This document shows positions 32,695-44,112 of a stretch of 64,000 nt of DNA, one piece after another. A model generated the notes under the pieces. That model ran no database searches. It was not told the DNA's origin and worked only from the letters and a program-made list of their open reading frames with translations. The position numbers and the translations under genes are program-made. This DNA comes from Tilletiopsis washingtonensis (Eukaryota > Basidiomycota > Exobasidiomycetes > Entylomatales): positions 840,610 through 904,609 of the forward strand of contig NW_020312003.1 of NCBI RefSeq assembly GCF_003144115.1, given 5' to 3'. Numbering within the stretch: position 1 is the first letter of the stretch; each line of letters begins with the position of its first letter.

Positions 32695-33213
32695 TTGCTG
32701 CATTTGAAGATGCAGCTCATAGGGCAGACAGATGCAATTGGGTCTTGCTGCAATCCACAATGCCATGGCAATAATCATCCACCTTGCGGCAGTTGCAGAG
32801 CGTGTTGTACTTGTACAAGGCAGCTTGATGACAACTACCACCCTTGCAGGGGTGGTGCACTTGGCGGCAAGGGGACAAGTATCATGCAGGTAGTGCTGGT
32901 CTGGCATGACCAATTCAGAGCCACCACAGTGTGTGGCATTGATGCAGGTACCAAGGCCCATCATCATTGTGGCCGCTTTTTCAAACACATCTGTCAGGTA
33001 GGACCCCAGGTGATGCGTTACTGCTGCTGCTGCTGCTGCTGTTGCTGCTCCTGCTGCTGCTGCTGCTGCCGCCGCTGCTGCTGCAGATGCAGTGAAGGAT
33101 ACCTGCTACTTGACAAGTTCTTCCACTGCCCAATGGCTAGGCAGCAAGGCCCTGACATGCACTGGTATATACTGAGGCGCAAGAAGGTTGGCAGTGACTC
33201 CATTGCAATCTGA
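32695..33213 (+). pseudogene. Cys-rich coding relic interrupted by CTG repeat
   Basis: Around 32740-32850 the frame encodes clustered cysteines and histidines (Cys-Cys-Asn-Pro-Gln-Cys-His, Cys-Gly-Ser-Cys, Cys-Cys-Thr-Cys). This is followed by a more ordinary segment with Trp-His-Asp-Gln-Phe and His-His-His-Cys-Gly up to about 32998. A GTAGG donor-like site and a CTG-repeat stretch then intervene before a further coding-like block (33100-33213). Cys clusters of this kind occur in several fungal transposase families, but I cannot assign one. Confidence 0.25.
33021..33084. repeat. Imperfect CTG microsatellite
   Basis: About twenty CTG triplets with a few interruptions (GTTG, CTCC, CCGCCG). On the minus strand it reads as a poly-Gln run at the end of a short open frame. 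It could equally be the pyrimidine-rich end of an intron in the flanking coding relic. Confidence 0.9.
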
Positions 33214-34656
33214 CCCACTCAATCTCTCAGGCAACTAACCACATGTGGCTCATCAAGGCCCTCATTGCCAAGGGGAGGACAGAGATGTGGGGTGTCTCAC
33301 AGATCACCAGCAGCCTGCATGCTCTCTTCAAAGGATCTGCAATTCTTGGCACTTCTGCCATTGTCTGCTTTGCCCTGCATCCCTGTGTGGCAAACATTGG
33401 CAAGCTGACTCCAGGTGTTGTTTGGGCAGGTCTTACTCAGCTCAAGAGGTGTAAGACTTTGAGAACAGCACCAACCATGCCCCTGGTCAACAGACCTTCA
33501 GTGCAGCCCTGCTGCAGCTCATTGACTGTCTCAGCTTTGAGCATACTAAGCACACCAGCCTTCCACAGGTGGCAGGTCTGCCCATGCCACAGTAGCTCCA
33601 CTGGCTCAAAGTGATTGCCAGCATACTCAGACGCTTGGACATCAAAGATGTTTACACTGCTGCAGTGCAAGACAGGCAGGAAGAGCAGGCTGCCCTGTAG
33701 CTTGTTGTCTGGCAAATTGCAGGCAAATGAGCTTGCAGAAAGGCACCAAAGAATAAGGATTGCAACAGGGAGGAGCTTGGCTATCATTGGCAGCATTCCA
33801 GCCTCCATCCACGGGTCAGCACCAAGACTATGCCCTGGCATAGGGCAGGTGTTGCGCAGCACAGTGCGCATGGCCAGCAGGTGGGTGTCAGGGTTGAGGC
33901 AGGCAACAAAGTGCACAGGATTGCCCTGCATTGTGTGGCTCTGATCACTGCTCATGCTGCAGCTGAGGATGACAGTTGCACTGGCATCTTTGTTGATTGC
34001 TTGCCAATTGTGCCAGGATACAGGACCTACTACCCAGAACAGCAGCAGCTGTCATTGCTTGGGCATGGCTAAAGCTGTAGAGTTTGAAGAGCACAACTGG
34101 GGCTTCCCAATGCCATCAATGGCAACTTCTTTGAGGACATTCTTGACAATGATAGCAACAACCAAGATCTGCATGATCCACTGCAACTACCAGCTGCCTT
34201 GTCAGGACCAGCTGGGGTGCAAAAGAGTATTGGTGCCCTCAGTTGTGGCAGGAATGGAGGAGCTGGAGGATGAGGATGGCATGAGGTGGGGTGCAGGCTG
34301 AGAGCGCACAGGAGGGTTTGTTGGTGCACAACCACGCATGGAGCTTGGCCGGGCAATACACAGGCAAGCGGTGGCCAGCTGTGCAGCAGGTGCAAGGTGG
34401 GAAGGAGGGGCAATGGGAGCAAGAGGGATAGGCTCTGTGCCAAGAGGAAGAGATGGAATGGTGGGCGCAAAGGAGGTGTGAGGCGCTTTGCAGCCCACTC
34501 TCCCAAAACTATGCAACTAAGATGCACTGCGCTTGCAATGCGCACCTGAGGTGCCCATTACTGCTCATTGCCTCTCTTTCAAGCCATTTGTTGCCCCTTT
34601 GCTGTACACAAATGCCACGGCTCCCCCTGTCACAGCCAAGAAGGATGAATACCTGA

Positions 34657-35910
34657 TCATTGCGTCACCCGCAGCACCCGGTCCATCTCACGCACGACGC
34701 GCTCCTCCTCCTCTCGCAGACGTGCTTTCTCCTCCTCTTGCGCGTTGGCGCTGCCCTCAGCGTCCACCGCCTCGGGCTCCACCGGTGCGGCCTGCGTCTT
34801 TGGAGGATCGACGAGCTCTCGGATCGCTATTCGCTGCGCGTCAGCCCTGCAGCACCGCCGCAGACTCGTGGCACTCACCCTCGTCTCGCTCGCGCTTGCG
34901 CTCCTCCTTGCCCTCCTTCTCCTCGCGCACAATGCGGTCGGCCGCGGCAAGCACGTCCTTCTCGTTTTTGCACTCGACGTACGTGGCGATCAACTCCTCA
35001 TTGACCTTGGCAAAGGCGTGGCCCCAGCTGAAGGGCGAGAGGATGGCGTCGGCGGTGGACGGGTGCGAGCAGACGTGGAACGCAGCGGCGATCTACGGCG
35101 CATGTCAGGCAAGAGCGGCAAGGGCAAACACATGCAGACGCACCGCCTCGACGCAGTTCAGCTTGCCTGGCCGGCCGTAGTTGACAGGGTTCGAGGCAAC
35201 GAGGTGCGGCACTGCGATCGCTGTCAGCCGGCGCAGTAGACACGCTGCGCCGTGCGCCACTCACACAGCCGTTCGTGATCGCTCTTGAGCTTGCCAAACG
35301 GCACCTCGTCGAGCCGCGCCCAGCTGCACTCGACGACGGCGACGCCGTGCCGCCGCAGGATGGGCGCGTCCGCCGGCGAGAGGGTGCGTGTAGCGTTGGG
35401 CCTGAGGGCACAGGTCAGCACAGTGCTGCAGCGCCGACGCTGCCCACGCACGTGAGGACAATGCCACGCCAGCGCTGCCCGACGCGCAGCTCCTGGATCA
35501 TGCCGAGGCGCGCCAGCTTGCGCCCGGAGCAGCGTTTAGGGTCGCAGTGGTCGAAGTCCTGCACGCGAGGTGAGCCACAGCGATGCACAGGCCGGCGGCG
35601 CAGCACGCACCCACATCGCCACGGGCACGTCGAGCGGCCCGCCGTCGCCGTGCTCGTCCTCGTCGCTCTCTTCCTCCTCCTCGCCCGACTCATCTGCGCC
35701 GCTGCCGGTTGCCGCGTCGCCGGGCACGTCGTCGACGGCACTGTCGGGCCGCCAGCCGTCGGTCCAGACGCCGGCGTCCGAGGCGCCGTTGCGCGGCCCA
35801 CGCACACGGGTGCGCCCGCCACGCGCGCCACCGCCGCGGCCGCGCCCGCCGAGCCCGAGCGCGCCGTTGCGTGCCGACGAGGGCGAGTTGGCAGACTTTG
35901 GCTTGCCCAT
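34657..35910 (-). CDS. TSR3: 18S rRNA aminocarboxypropyltransferase Tsr3
   Basis: Six minus-strand exons, 35910-35611, 35558-35452, 35401-35265, 35211-35144, 35092-34879 and 34826-34657, encode 331 aa. Recognisable Tsr3 stretches are [68 protein letters not shown] and [14 protein letters not shown]. The enzyme transfers the 3-amino-3-carboxypropyl group of S-adenosylmethionine to a hypermodified pseudouridine in 18S rRNA, late in 40S maturation. The first 100 residues are a Gly/Arg-rich then Asp/Glu/Ser-rich low-complexity leader, and the C-terminal 70 are a charged coiled tail; both are usual for fungi. It begins 177 bp from the divergent 5-oxoprolinase gene and ends at the edge of island 2. 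Confidence 0.93.
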
Positions 35911-36087
35911 GCTTGTGCGGTGTGGGAGTGGAGAAGGAGGAGGGGAATAGCCAGCTTCGGCGCATGTGGAGCTCGCGCGGCAAAATCTCCCGGCCGAGAG
36001 CGGCGCGCCGCCTTCCCCGCGCCGAGCGAGAGCTTCGCATGCTTGCGCTCTTGCCGCCCCTCCACCACACCCCGCAAGCTGAGCACG

Positions 36088-39079
36088 ATGCCGGGCATCC
36101 AGATCGCCATCGGTGCGTGCGCCCAGCGCCGTGCTGCGCTGCCATGCCGCTCACCTGCTGCGCAGACCGCGGCGGCACGTTCAGCGACTGCTACGCGCGC
36201 ATCCCCGGCCGCGACGACGTTGTCATCAAGCTGCTCAGCCACGACCCCTCGCATTACGCCGACGCGCCGACGGAGGGCGTGCGGCGCATCCTCGAGATCG
36301 CGCAGGGGCGCAGCATTGCGCGCGGCGACAAGATTGACACGAGCGGCGTTGGTGAGTGGCCCGCACAGGTTGAGACGCGGCTCTGCTAGGCGGCGGCGTC
36401 CGCCTGGTGCCGCTCTCTTGTGGCTGACACGGCATGTGCAGAGTGGATCCGCCTCAGCACCACCGTCGCGACCAATGCGCTGCTCGAGCGCCGTGGCGCC
36501 AAGCATGCGCTCGTCACGACACGCGGCTTGTGCGTGCGCCGAGAGCGTACATATGCGCGCCAGCTGACCCTCTCGCCATGCTCAGCAAGGACCTGCTCGA
36601 GATCGGCAACCAGACACGGCCCGACATCTTCGCGCTCAACATCCGCAAGCCCGAGGTGCTCTACTCGGCCGTGCTCGAGGTCGACGAGCGCGTGACGCTC
36701 GTCGGCTACACGGCCGACCCCGAGGCCGCGCAGCACGCGCCGCGCTTCGACGACGCCGGCGCCGTGCAGCAGGCATACTCGGGCGAGGACGCGCCGCCGC
36801 CGGCGCACGACGGCAGCGAGCCGCCCGTCGAGCGCGGTGTCAGCGGCGAGGCCGTCGCCGTGCTGCGGCGCCCGGACCGCGAGCAGGTGCGCCGCGACCT
36901 GCAGCGCCTCTTCGACGACGGCTTCCGCGCGCTCGCCATCGTGCTCATGCACTCGTATACGTATCCTGCGCACGAGCAGCTGGTCGCCGAGGTGGCGCGC
37001 GACGTCGGCTTCACGCACGTCTCGGTCAGCTCGGCGCTGATGCCGATGATCCGCATCGTGCCGCGCGGCGTCTCGGCCACCGCCGACGCCTACCTCACGC
37101 CCGTACTCGCCGACTACATCGACGGCTTCTTTGCCGGATTCGACGCCTCGCTGCGCGACGGCAGCGCCGGCACGCGCGTCGAGTTCATGATGTCCGACGG
37201 CGGCCTCACGAGCGTCGAGCGCTTCTCGGGGCTCAAGAGCGTCATCTCGGGCCCGGCCGGCGGCGTCGTGGGCATGGCGCTGACCAGCTGGGACGCGCAG
37301 GACGGGCGGCCCGTCATTGGCCTTGACATGGGCGGCACCAGCACGGGTAAGTACGGCGGCGTGCGGCGTGCGCTCTGCTGCTCACCGCGCCTGCAGACGT
37401 CTCGCGCTACGCCGGCCGCTACGAGCAGGTCTTTGAGACGACGCTCGCGGGCGTGACGATCCAGAGCCCGCAGCTCGAGTGCGTCGCGATCATGCATGTG
37501 TGCGCACGCGGATGTCACTAACACTGCGGCACAGCATTAACACGGTCGCTTCTGGCGGCTCGTCGCGCCTCTTCTGGCGCAACGGCCTCTTTGTCGTGGG
37601 CCCTGACTCCGCCGGCGCACACCCAGGCCCCACGTGCTACCGCAAGGGCGGTCCGCTTGCCATCACCGATGCAAACCTCATCACCGGGCATTTGGCTGTC
37701 GAGGTGAGTTGCATTGAGCAGCGATCATTGGCCGTAGCTGACGGCACTTGTTTTAGATGTTCCCAAAGGTACGCGCGAGCGCCATAAGAGGATCCGGGTT
37801 CGCGCGCTGACGCTCGCTGCTAGATCTTCGGGCCGGAAGAGAACGTCGGCCTCGACCTCGAGGCGACGACACAGGCTTTTGAAAAGCTGCGCGCCCAGAT
37901 CAACAAGGAGACGGGCAAGGAGTTGAGCCTCGATGAGGTAGCACAGGGGTGAGTCGCATGTGTGACGCTTCAAGCATGGCCCCTCACCCGCCTCACAATC
38001 ATCAGCTTCATCCGCATCGCCAACGAGACGTGAGCTGCATTGCTCAGACGCGTGCATGCCCGCGCTGACAGTCTGCTCAGCATGTGCCGTCCCATTCGCG
38101 CACTCACAGAAGCAAGAGGCTACTCGGCGTCCAAGCACGTCCTGGCCTGCTTTGGCGGCGCCGGCGGCCAGCAGTGAGTCTGTTGCACGGCTCTTGCTCG
38201 CTCGCACTGACAGGAAACTCAGCGCATGTGCCATTGCGCGCTCGCTCGGCATCCGGACCGTGCTCATTCACCGCCACTCGTCCATTCTCTCTGCGTACGG
38301 CATGGCGCTGGCGGACCGTGTCTTTGAGGCGCAGGAGCCCGCGAGCGACACGTGGGGCGGCGAAGGTGTGCTCTCATCGCTGCAGCGGCGTGTCGAGGCG
38401 CTCGAGAAGCACGTGCGCGAGACGCTGCAGAAGGACGGCTTCGAGGGAAAGCGCCTCGAGACAGAGGTGCTACTCAATCTGCGCTACGAGGGCACAGATA
38501 CGGCCCTCATGACGCTCAAGCCGCCAGACAGCTGGGACGTGGACAAGGCGTTCGTGTCCACGTACAAGCAGGAGGTGAGGCGCGCGTCCTGTCTCTCGTC
38601 GGACCTGTGCTGATCATACGCACAGTTCGGCTTCACGCTCGAGGGCAAGCCGATCCGCGTCGACGACATTCGCGTGCGCGGCATCGGCAAGTCGTTCGAT
38701 GGCCTCGGCGAGTCGGTGTATGCGGAGCACGAGCGGCTCGACTTCAAGAAGGCAGATGCCGCCATCGAGGCCGCGCCACGGAGGTCTGGTGCGTCGAGTC
38801 TGCCACGCGCCAGCCCGGCCGGAGCTGACTTTACCGCAGTGTACTTCGAGGGCCACGGGCGGCTAGACACGCCCGTCGTCCGTCTGTCAGATCTGCAGCC
38901 CGGCACGATCGTCCCGGCGCCAGGTGAGCCAAAGTGTGCCTCACACCGCCGCCGCGCTCGCTGACTGAGTCTGCGCAGCGCACCTCGTCGACGAGACACA
39001 GACCATCCTCGTGGAGATGGGCTGTGAGGCGCGGGTCCTCTCCCAGGCAGTGTTGCTAGAGATCAAGTACGACTCATGA
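36088..39079 (+). CDS. OXP1: 5-oxoprolinase, N-terminal (hydantoinase A) half only
   Basis: Fourteen exons encode 754 aa: 36088-36112, 36166-36351, 36442-36529, 36586-37346, 37397-37478, 37535-37703, 37757-37768, 37824-37948, 38006-38029, 38081-38173, 38223-38574, 38626-38788, 38840-38923 and 38979-39079. Exon 7 is 12 nt. Family stretches include [11 protein letters not shown] near the start, [27 protein letters not shown]-like [63 protein letters not shown] and [11 protein letters not shown]. 5-oxoprolinase opens 5-oxoproline to glutamate with ATP in glutathione turnover. Fungal enzymes are normally fusions of about 1,250-1,300 residues (hydantoinase A plus B). Here the frame ends at TGA right after the A-domain's last beta strands ([11 protein letters not shown]) and the whole B half is absent. 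Activity is therefore doubtful. A 123-bp tandem duplication starts 16 bp later. Confidence 0.88.
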
Positions 39080-39094
39080 GGGACGAATGTCATT

Positions 39095-39340
39095 GCATGT
39101 ATACCGCACTCGCTGCCCTCTTCTCTACTTGGCTCTCTCGCCAAAGGTGCCCTGGCTTCCGCCGCTGAGGCTCGAGTCCTTCGTCGAGCCCGTCTTGTGG
39201 CTGGCCGCGTCGGCCGCGCATGTATACCGCACTCGCTGCCCTCTTCTCTACTTGGCTCTCTCGCCAAAGGTGCCCTGGCTTCCGCCGCTGAGGCTCGAGT
39301 CCTTCGTCGAGCCCGTCTTGTGGCTGGCCGCGTCGGCCGC
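39095..39340. repeat. Perfect 123-bp tandem duplication
   Basis: 39095-39217 and 39218-39340 are identical over 123 bp with no spacer. The second copy holds the last codons and the stop of the minus-strand membrane-protein gene. The first copy therefore lies in its 3' untranslated region and repeats the coding tail and stop. Absence of any difference points to a recent event or an assembly duplication. Confidence 0.95.
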
Positions 39341-42300
39341 GATGCGCGCAGCCTTGCGAGCCATCGATTCGGCGTCGAAGCTTGGGCCCCTGACGCCGCC
39401 GCGCTCACCGATGCCGGTGCCAAGCACGCTCACGCCCGTGTCCGATGTGCGCGGGTCCGAGCCTGAGTGGGACATGTCGCCCGCCGAGCTGTCCAGCGCG
39501 CCGGTCAGCGCTTTGGGCGGCAGGAACGGGTTCTGACGAGGATGGTCGCCGTCGTGCAGCTTGTCGAGGCGCGAGCGCTTCGCACGCTGACGGTCGCGCT
39601 CCTGAAGCTTCTGCGCGAAGCGCTCCTCGCGGCTCGGCGCCCGCCGTCCCTTGACCGTACGCGGGAAGCCTCGCTCGTCGAGCACCGTCTTGAGCTCGTC
39701 CTCGTCGACCTCTTCGAGCGGCTTCCACTGCTTGTTCTTGCGCTCGACTATGCCGAGGTGTCAGCCCGTGGTCATAGTAGCTGCTCGCGGTATTCACGCT
39801 CTTTCTCGCGCTCGATGGCCCACTTGGGCCGCGCATCGACGTCGACCGAGTGGCTCAAATCGATCGACTCGCCAGCCTTGGCCTGGCGCAGCACTTCCAG
39901 CGCCGCCGGGTCCGTCTCATCGCCCTCGTCGTCGGCTTGCGAGCCAGGATCCACTGTGTGTTCCATCGAGCGAGTCTCCATTGCCGCGCTCTCGTAGCTG
40001 CCGGATGGCCCAGTGTCGCTCAGCTCCTCAGTGCCGCTGGCTCGACCCGCCGGCGCGATATCTATGAGCTCTTCCATGATGCTTGACTGCCGACTGTCGG
40101 GCGCTTCGAGTGCTCGCCGCTGCGGCGTGGACGCCACGTCGTCGACTGCGCGCCTCAGCGAGTCGACGCTGCGGTGGCTGAGCGTGGTAGAGGCCGGGTC
40201 CGTCGAAGGCGCCGAGGCCTCAGTGCGCGTGTCGGACACTTGCCGCCGTCGCGTGAGAATAGAGCCTCGCTCAGACACCTCGATCGGCGGCGTGAGCAGC
40301 GGATTTGTCGCCGAACTTGCAGCCGCCCCGCGGAACGGGAAGGAGCCGGCACGCGGACGCTCTGGAGACCTTGATTCGGCTGGATGCAGCAGCGCCGAGT
40401 CTTGTGAGCCCCGCGGCGACTGACTAGTCTTCCTGTTGCGCGCTGGCACGCTCCACAGAAGGCCCGCAGCCATGCGCTCGCGCGGCGGCGATGTTGGCAG
40501 CGGCGGTGGCGCAGGATCGAGCCAGTCAGGCGAGCGGCCACCAGCAGCCGCCACGGCGACAGACAGACTCGACGGTCTGCCGGGGCCAAGCTCGGGATCG
40601 ACGACGCCGCTCGAGTCTGTGCCGCCCGAGCCGCCAGAGCGCGTCTTCGACGAGCGCGACATGGGAGAGATGCGCCTGTTGCCTTTCGGCGGCGCGAGCG
40701 TGTATGACTGCGGCTGCGCCTGTATGACTACCACTGGCGGCGTAGTGGAGCGGGCAGAGGCGGAGTCGTGCTGCGCACCGCCGGGCCCTGCCGCAGCTGC
40801 CGTGGCGCGCACGATCTGGCTGCGCAGCGAGCCGCCGGACATGTGGTGCAGCAGTCGACCGGCTCGCTGAGCGAAGCCCGAGGTCTTGCGAAGATCGAGA
40901 TGGCTGCCGCTCGTCTGGGTACCGGAGATGGAGCCTGGCGCCGGCGACGTGGAGCTGCGCGGCAGCGAGGAGCGATGGGGCCGCTGCGTGAGCCTGTCCT
41001 CGGTCGCTGGCGGCTCGACAGAGCCCAGATAACGAACGGGCACCGTGGCGAGCAGTCGCGAGGCGATGCGCTCCTCGGGACTGGAGCGCGGGAATGTGTG
41101 GGCCACGCGGCTGGCGCAGAGCGGAAGAGTGGCAGAGGCGATCGCCAGATAGGCACTGGACGGCGTGTCAGCAATGGTGCGACCTCGGCATTCAGCAGGA
41201 CTCACATTGAGAGGATGGGCGAGAATGCTAGAAACTCGATGATCGTGCCGCCGAGGAGCGCCAGAGCCGCGACGAGCCACCATCCGGCGCACTGCCGCAG
41301 CGTGGCGGACAGATCGCTGGGGAGCTGCACGGCGCGCTGGCGGTCGCACAGCTTGAGGAAGCTCTTCTCGCGCTGCTGTGGAGTGGCATCTGACGACGGC
41401 ATGCGCACGCTGCCCGCCAGCTTCGTGCCGGAGAGATGCAGGTGCTGCCAGCGCTCCGGCAGCTGTGCCAGGTCCAGCGCGGCATCGCCACGGGACGAAC
41501 GCCGCGGCGGTATGACGGCAGACGCGGCCTCGACGGTGCTCGCCGTCATGCCCGAGTCTGGACGGCGCCTGCCGAAGATGGCCAGCGGCAAGGGAAGGAC
41601 GGCGAGCAGTACGAGCGGCAGAAGACTGTGTCTTGGTCAGTCGTCTTCTCGCCGTCGTGGCGCAGCTGGCGACTCACTACGAGATGGCCGCCCAGGGTTC
41701 GCGCCGAGCGTAGCACGCAGCGCCGTTCGGACGGAGGCCGCCGTGCCACGCCGCCACGCCAGCGATCGATGGTCCGGTCTGTGCCCCAAACAGAAAGAGG
41801 CCGAGCAGTGTCCGAGCTAGCCCTAGTCGGGTCGGCGCGCCCACGGCCAGGACTCGCGCAAGGAAGACAGCCGTCGAGAGACAGTACGTCTGAAGACTAG
41901 TCAGCCAGAGCATGCATGGCGAATGCGCAGGCACACACCGTAGCAGCCATCGCGGTGAGCGCCCGCAGCCAGCTGCCGCAGCCGATGTCCTTTGCGCCGT
42001 GCGTGTAGGCGATGAGGATGGAGAGCGCCGCCAGGCCAGCGGCGCGCGCGACAGACGAGCACAGTACGGCAGCACCGTAGGCGGCCTCGACGCCGTGTAG
42101 TCGCCCACGGCGAGCGTTGCCCGCCAGTCGCAGCACGCCCTTGGCGTCGGCGACGAGCTCGGCGACGCTGGCCCAGAGGAGTGCGCCTAGCGCGAACGGG
42201 CCGAGGAAGAGGATGGCGCGCGCCGTGCTGTCGGCGACGCCGAGGCTGAGCTCGTCGCGCAGCGCCACGACGCGTGTCGAGTCGCTGCTGGGAACGGCCC

Positions 42301-42445
42301 ACGGCTGGGAGATCAGCGGCATGTCGGGCTCCTGGCGCGGCGAGATGGTGGCGAGAACGGAGAGCAGCAGAGGCATGCTGCGCGGACGCGTCGTGGCGTG
42401 TCGGGAGCTCGGACGTCGGGGGCGGCTGGGCGCACAATTGGACAT
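39248..42445 (-). CDS. Multipass membrane protein with long disordered tail
   Basis: Five minus-strand exons, 42445-41939, 41889-41678, 41625-41206, 41155-39798 and 39747-39248, encode 998 aa. About seven hydrophobic segments are seen in the first 430 residues, including AILFLGPFALGALLW, LARTLLGLFLFG, LLPLVLLAVLPLAIF and WWLVAALALLGG, with a soluble loop of about 80 residues before the last two. From about residue 440 the chain is Ser/Pro/Arg-rich and looks unstructured, with many phosphorylatable Ser-Pro and Arg-x-x-Ser sites. It closes with a charged helix (Glu-Arg-Lys-Asn-Lys-Gln-Trp). The layout resembles a fungal plasma-membrane receptor or sensor with a cytoplasmic tail, but no family motif is recognised. 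The stop lies inside the second copy of the 123-bp repeat. Confidence 0.75.
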
Positions 42446-43622
42446 GCAGCGGGCGTGTGCGCCGCTTTATGATTGAGCGGCGCTCTGACCTCTCGGCGGC
42501 GCCGTGCTGCTCGTCCAGCGGCGCAGTGTGTGCCGGCGCCGGCGTCATTGCGGCGCGGCGATCAGACGGGGTCCGAGCGGCGTGGCGGCTCGCGGCTCGC
42601 GTCCCTGAGATGGGCGCGCGACACGCAGCGTCACCTCGCGTCTCGCAGGAGCGCCTGTCAGGGCCGAGGACATCGTGCCGGGTGCAGATCCTCGCTGATC
42701 GAGCCCAGCTGCGATCGGGCCGCCTCGTGACGAAGATGTCCTGCTCCCAGCGCGTCGCGGTCGTGCGGAGCGTGCACGGGGCGACATGTCGCCGCATGGA
42801 CGGAGGAGAAGAGCATCAGACATGTGCGCCGCGACTCCACGTCATCAGTGCTCCTCCAGACCCGAGAAAGCGACGGAGCATACTCGGGCCGAGCCCGACG
42901 GCGTGGCGGCACGCCAGGCTGCCCGGGCAGAAGAGGCCCAGTACGCCGGCTTGACGCCTGCGCTGCGCTCCGTCCATCGCATGTGCAGCGACAAAGGAGC
43001 ACAGACGGCGTCACTTGTGCTGCACCGCCGCTGCTGCGCTGCCGTGTGCCAGGCGCTGCTCGCTGCGGCCGTCGTGTCGATCGGGCATCGTGACTGAGCA
43101 CCCGAAGCGCCTCAAAGCCGGCCCTTGACATTCATGCTGCCAGGCACGCTCGGCGCCGCAGTCTCGCACGATGGCGAGTCGTGCTTGGATCCGTCGCCTC
43201 AATCACTGCTCTCGCTGCGCCCGTCGAGGCGTGTCGTGCCGAAGCAGCACCGGCGCAACGATCCAGGCAGATCGCGGCCGGTCCAGTTTTCAGTGTGCGC
43301 AGGGCGCGCCATCTGCAGCCGTCCGACAGCCCTTGCCATGCTCAACGGTCGTGCAGCGCTGAGCAGGCGGTGCTCTGGTGATTGTGGCGTGCAAAGCTTG
43401 CTGGCATGCTCGAGCGGTCGTTGTTGTGGAACGGAGAGAACGAGCGAGGCGGCGGGCGCGACGGGGGCGCGGCGCAGCGGCGGGCGGCGTGAAGAGTTGG
43501 CCCGCGGCTGCTGATGCTGCTCGCCCAGACGTGACGCCCAAGCGTGACTTTCGCGCTGCCGGCGCCGTCTTCTCCACCACCACACCCTCTCCCTCAGTCC
43601 ACAGCCGTCTCTCTGCTCGCGC
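42446..43622. other. Intergenic region between divergent genes
   Basis: About 1.2 kb of GC-rich DNA between the start of the membrane-protein gene (minus) and PET117 (plus). Several open frames of 100-300 codons cross it on both strands, but none has splice-linked partners or motifs. I take them as GC by-products. The last 60 bp before PET117 are CT-rich (CCACCACACCCTCTCCCTC), a likely leader. No RNA gene was seen. Confidence 0.5.
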
Positions 43623-43942
43623 ATGTCTCGTGCGGCAAAGGCCACGCTCGGCGCGTCCGTCGTGCTCTCGGGCCTGACGGTGTGGGGCGTGCACTTCATG
43701 CAGGTGCAGGAGCGCAAGGTGCGTGGCGCGGTGGGCGACGCACGCGGTGGTGCAGCAATGCTCCGGCGCTGACCTGCCGCCAGACGATGCACCGCGGCGT
43801 CGAGCGCGACGAGCTGCGCCAGGCCGAGAAGCGCCGCCAGCGCGCCCTCGACCTCGAGCTCAACAAGGAGCGCGAGCAGCGCTTCCAGCAGATGCAGCCC
43901 ACGGCGCAGCACCGGCGCGTGGAAGGGGGCGATGTGCGGTAG
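43623..43942 (+). CDS. PET117: Cytochrome c oxidase assembly factor PET117
   Basis: Two exons, 43623-43718 and 43784-43942, encode 84 aa with a 65-nt intron. A single N-terminal membrane segment (ATLGASVVLSGLTVWGVHFM) is followed by VQERKTMHRGVERDELRQAEKR in two stretches that match the family's short conserved core, Gln-x-Glu-Arg then Met-(His)-x-Gly-Val-x-Arg-Asp. The rest is a highly charged helix. PET117 is a small inner-membrane protein needed for cytochrome c oxidase assembly; with COX15 it links to heme a synthesis. The length is normal for the family. It is easy to miss because of its size and intron. Confidence 0.88.
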
Positions 43943-44112
43943 CGTGGTGAGTGGTGCGGCCGAGGTCAACCGTGCTTGCTGCTGACACGCCGGGCAGAGC
44001 AAATGATGTACTACAGAAGCGTGTGTGGGTGACGTGTGGGTCGGCATTGCGGTAGGCGAGTCTCGGCGGGCCATCGCAGCGATGGCCTCATCGCAGCATC
44101 ACTGCGGCGGCC

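Larger units (their letters stand above)
25846..34656. other. Gene-poor island 2
   Basis: About 8.8 kb with the same lower GC and TG/CA-rich style as island 1, starting right at the first codon of the LETM1-like gene and ending at the TSR3 stop. Coding-like blocks are mostly on the + strand and are listed separately (25942-26304, 26509-27702, 28894-29230, 30088-30840, 32695-33213). A further one lies near 33930-34270. Splice-like signals occur between some of them, for example GTGAGG at about 26351 to CAG at about 26406. No conserved enzyme domain could be identified. The rest shows nothing beyond short repeats. Confidence 0.55.

Noticed and set aside
32695-33213. Cys-cluster resembling fungal KDZ-type transposases
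   Set aside because: Spacing of cysteines is only loosely similar and no catalytic acidic residues could be traced, so I left it as an unassigned relic.
33243-33460. Phrase Ser-Leu-His-Ala-Leu and following residues reminiscent of a kinesin motor end
   Set aside because: Only a few positions agree, the characteristic segment between them is missing, and no ATP-binding motif is found nearby.
37786-37800. GGATCCGGGTTCGCG resembling a tRNA T-arm
   Set aside because: It falls within a 55-nt intron of the 5-oxoprolinase gene and no acceptor stem or anticodon arm can be formed around it.
42446-43622. Several 100-300-codon frames on both strands
   Set aside because: They overlap one another, lack ATG-proximal signals and motifs, and continue from the shadow frames of the adjacent membrane-protein gene.
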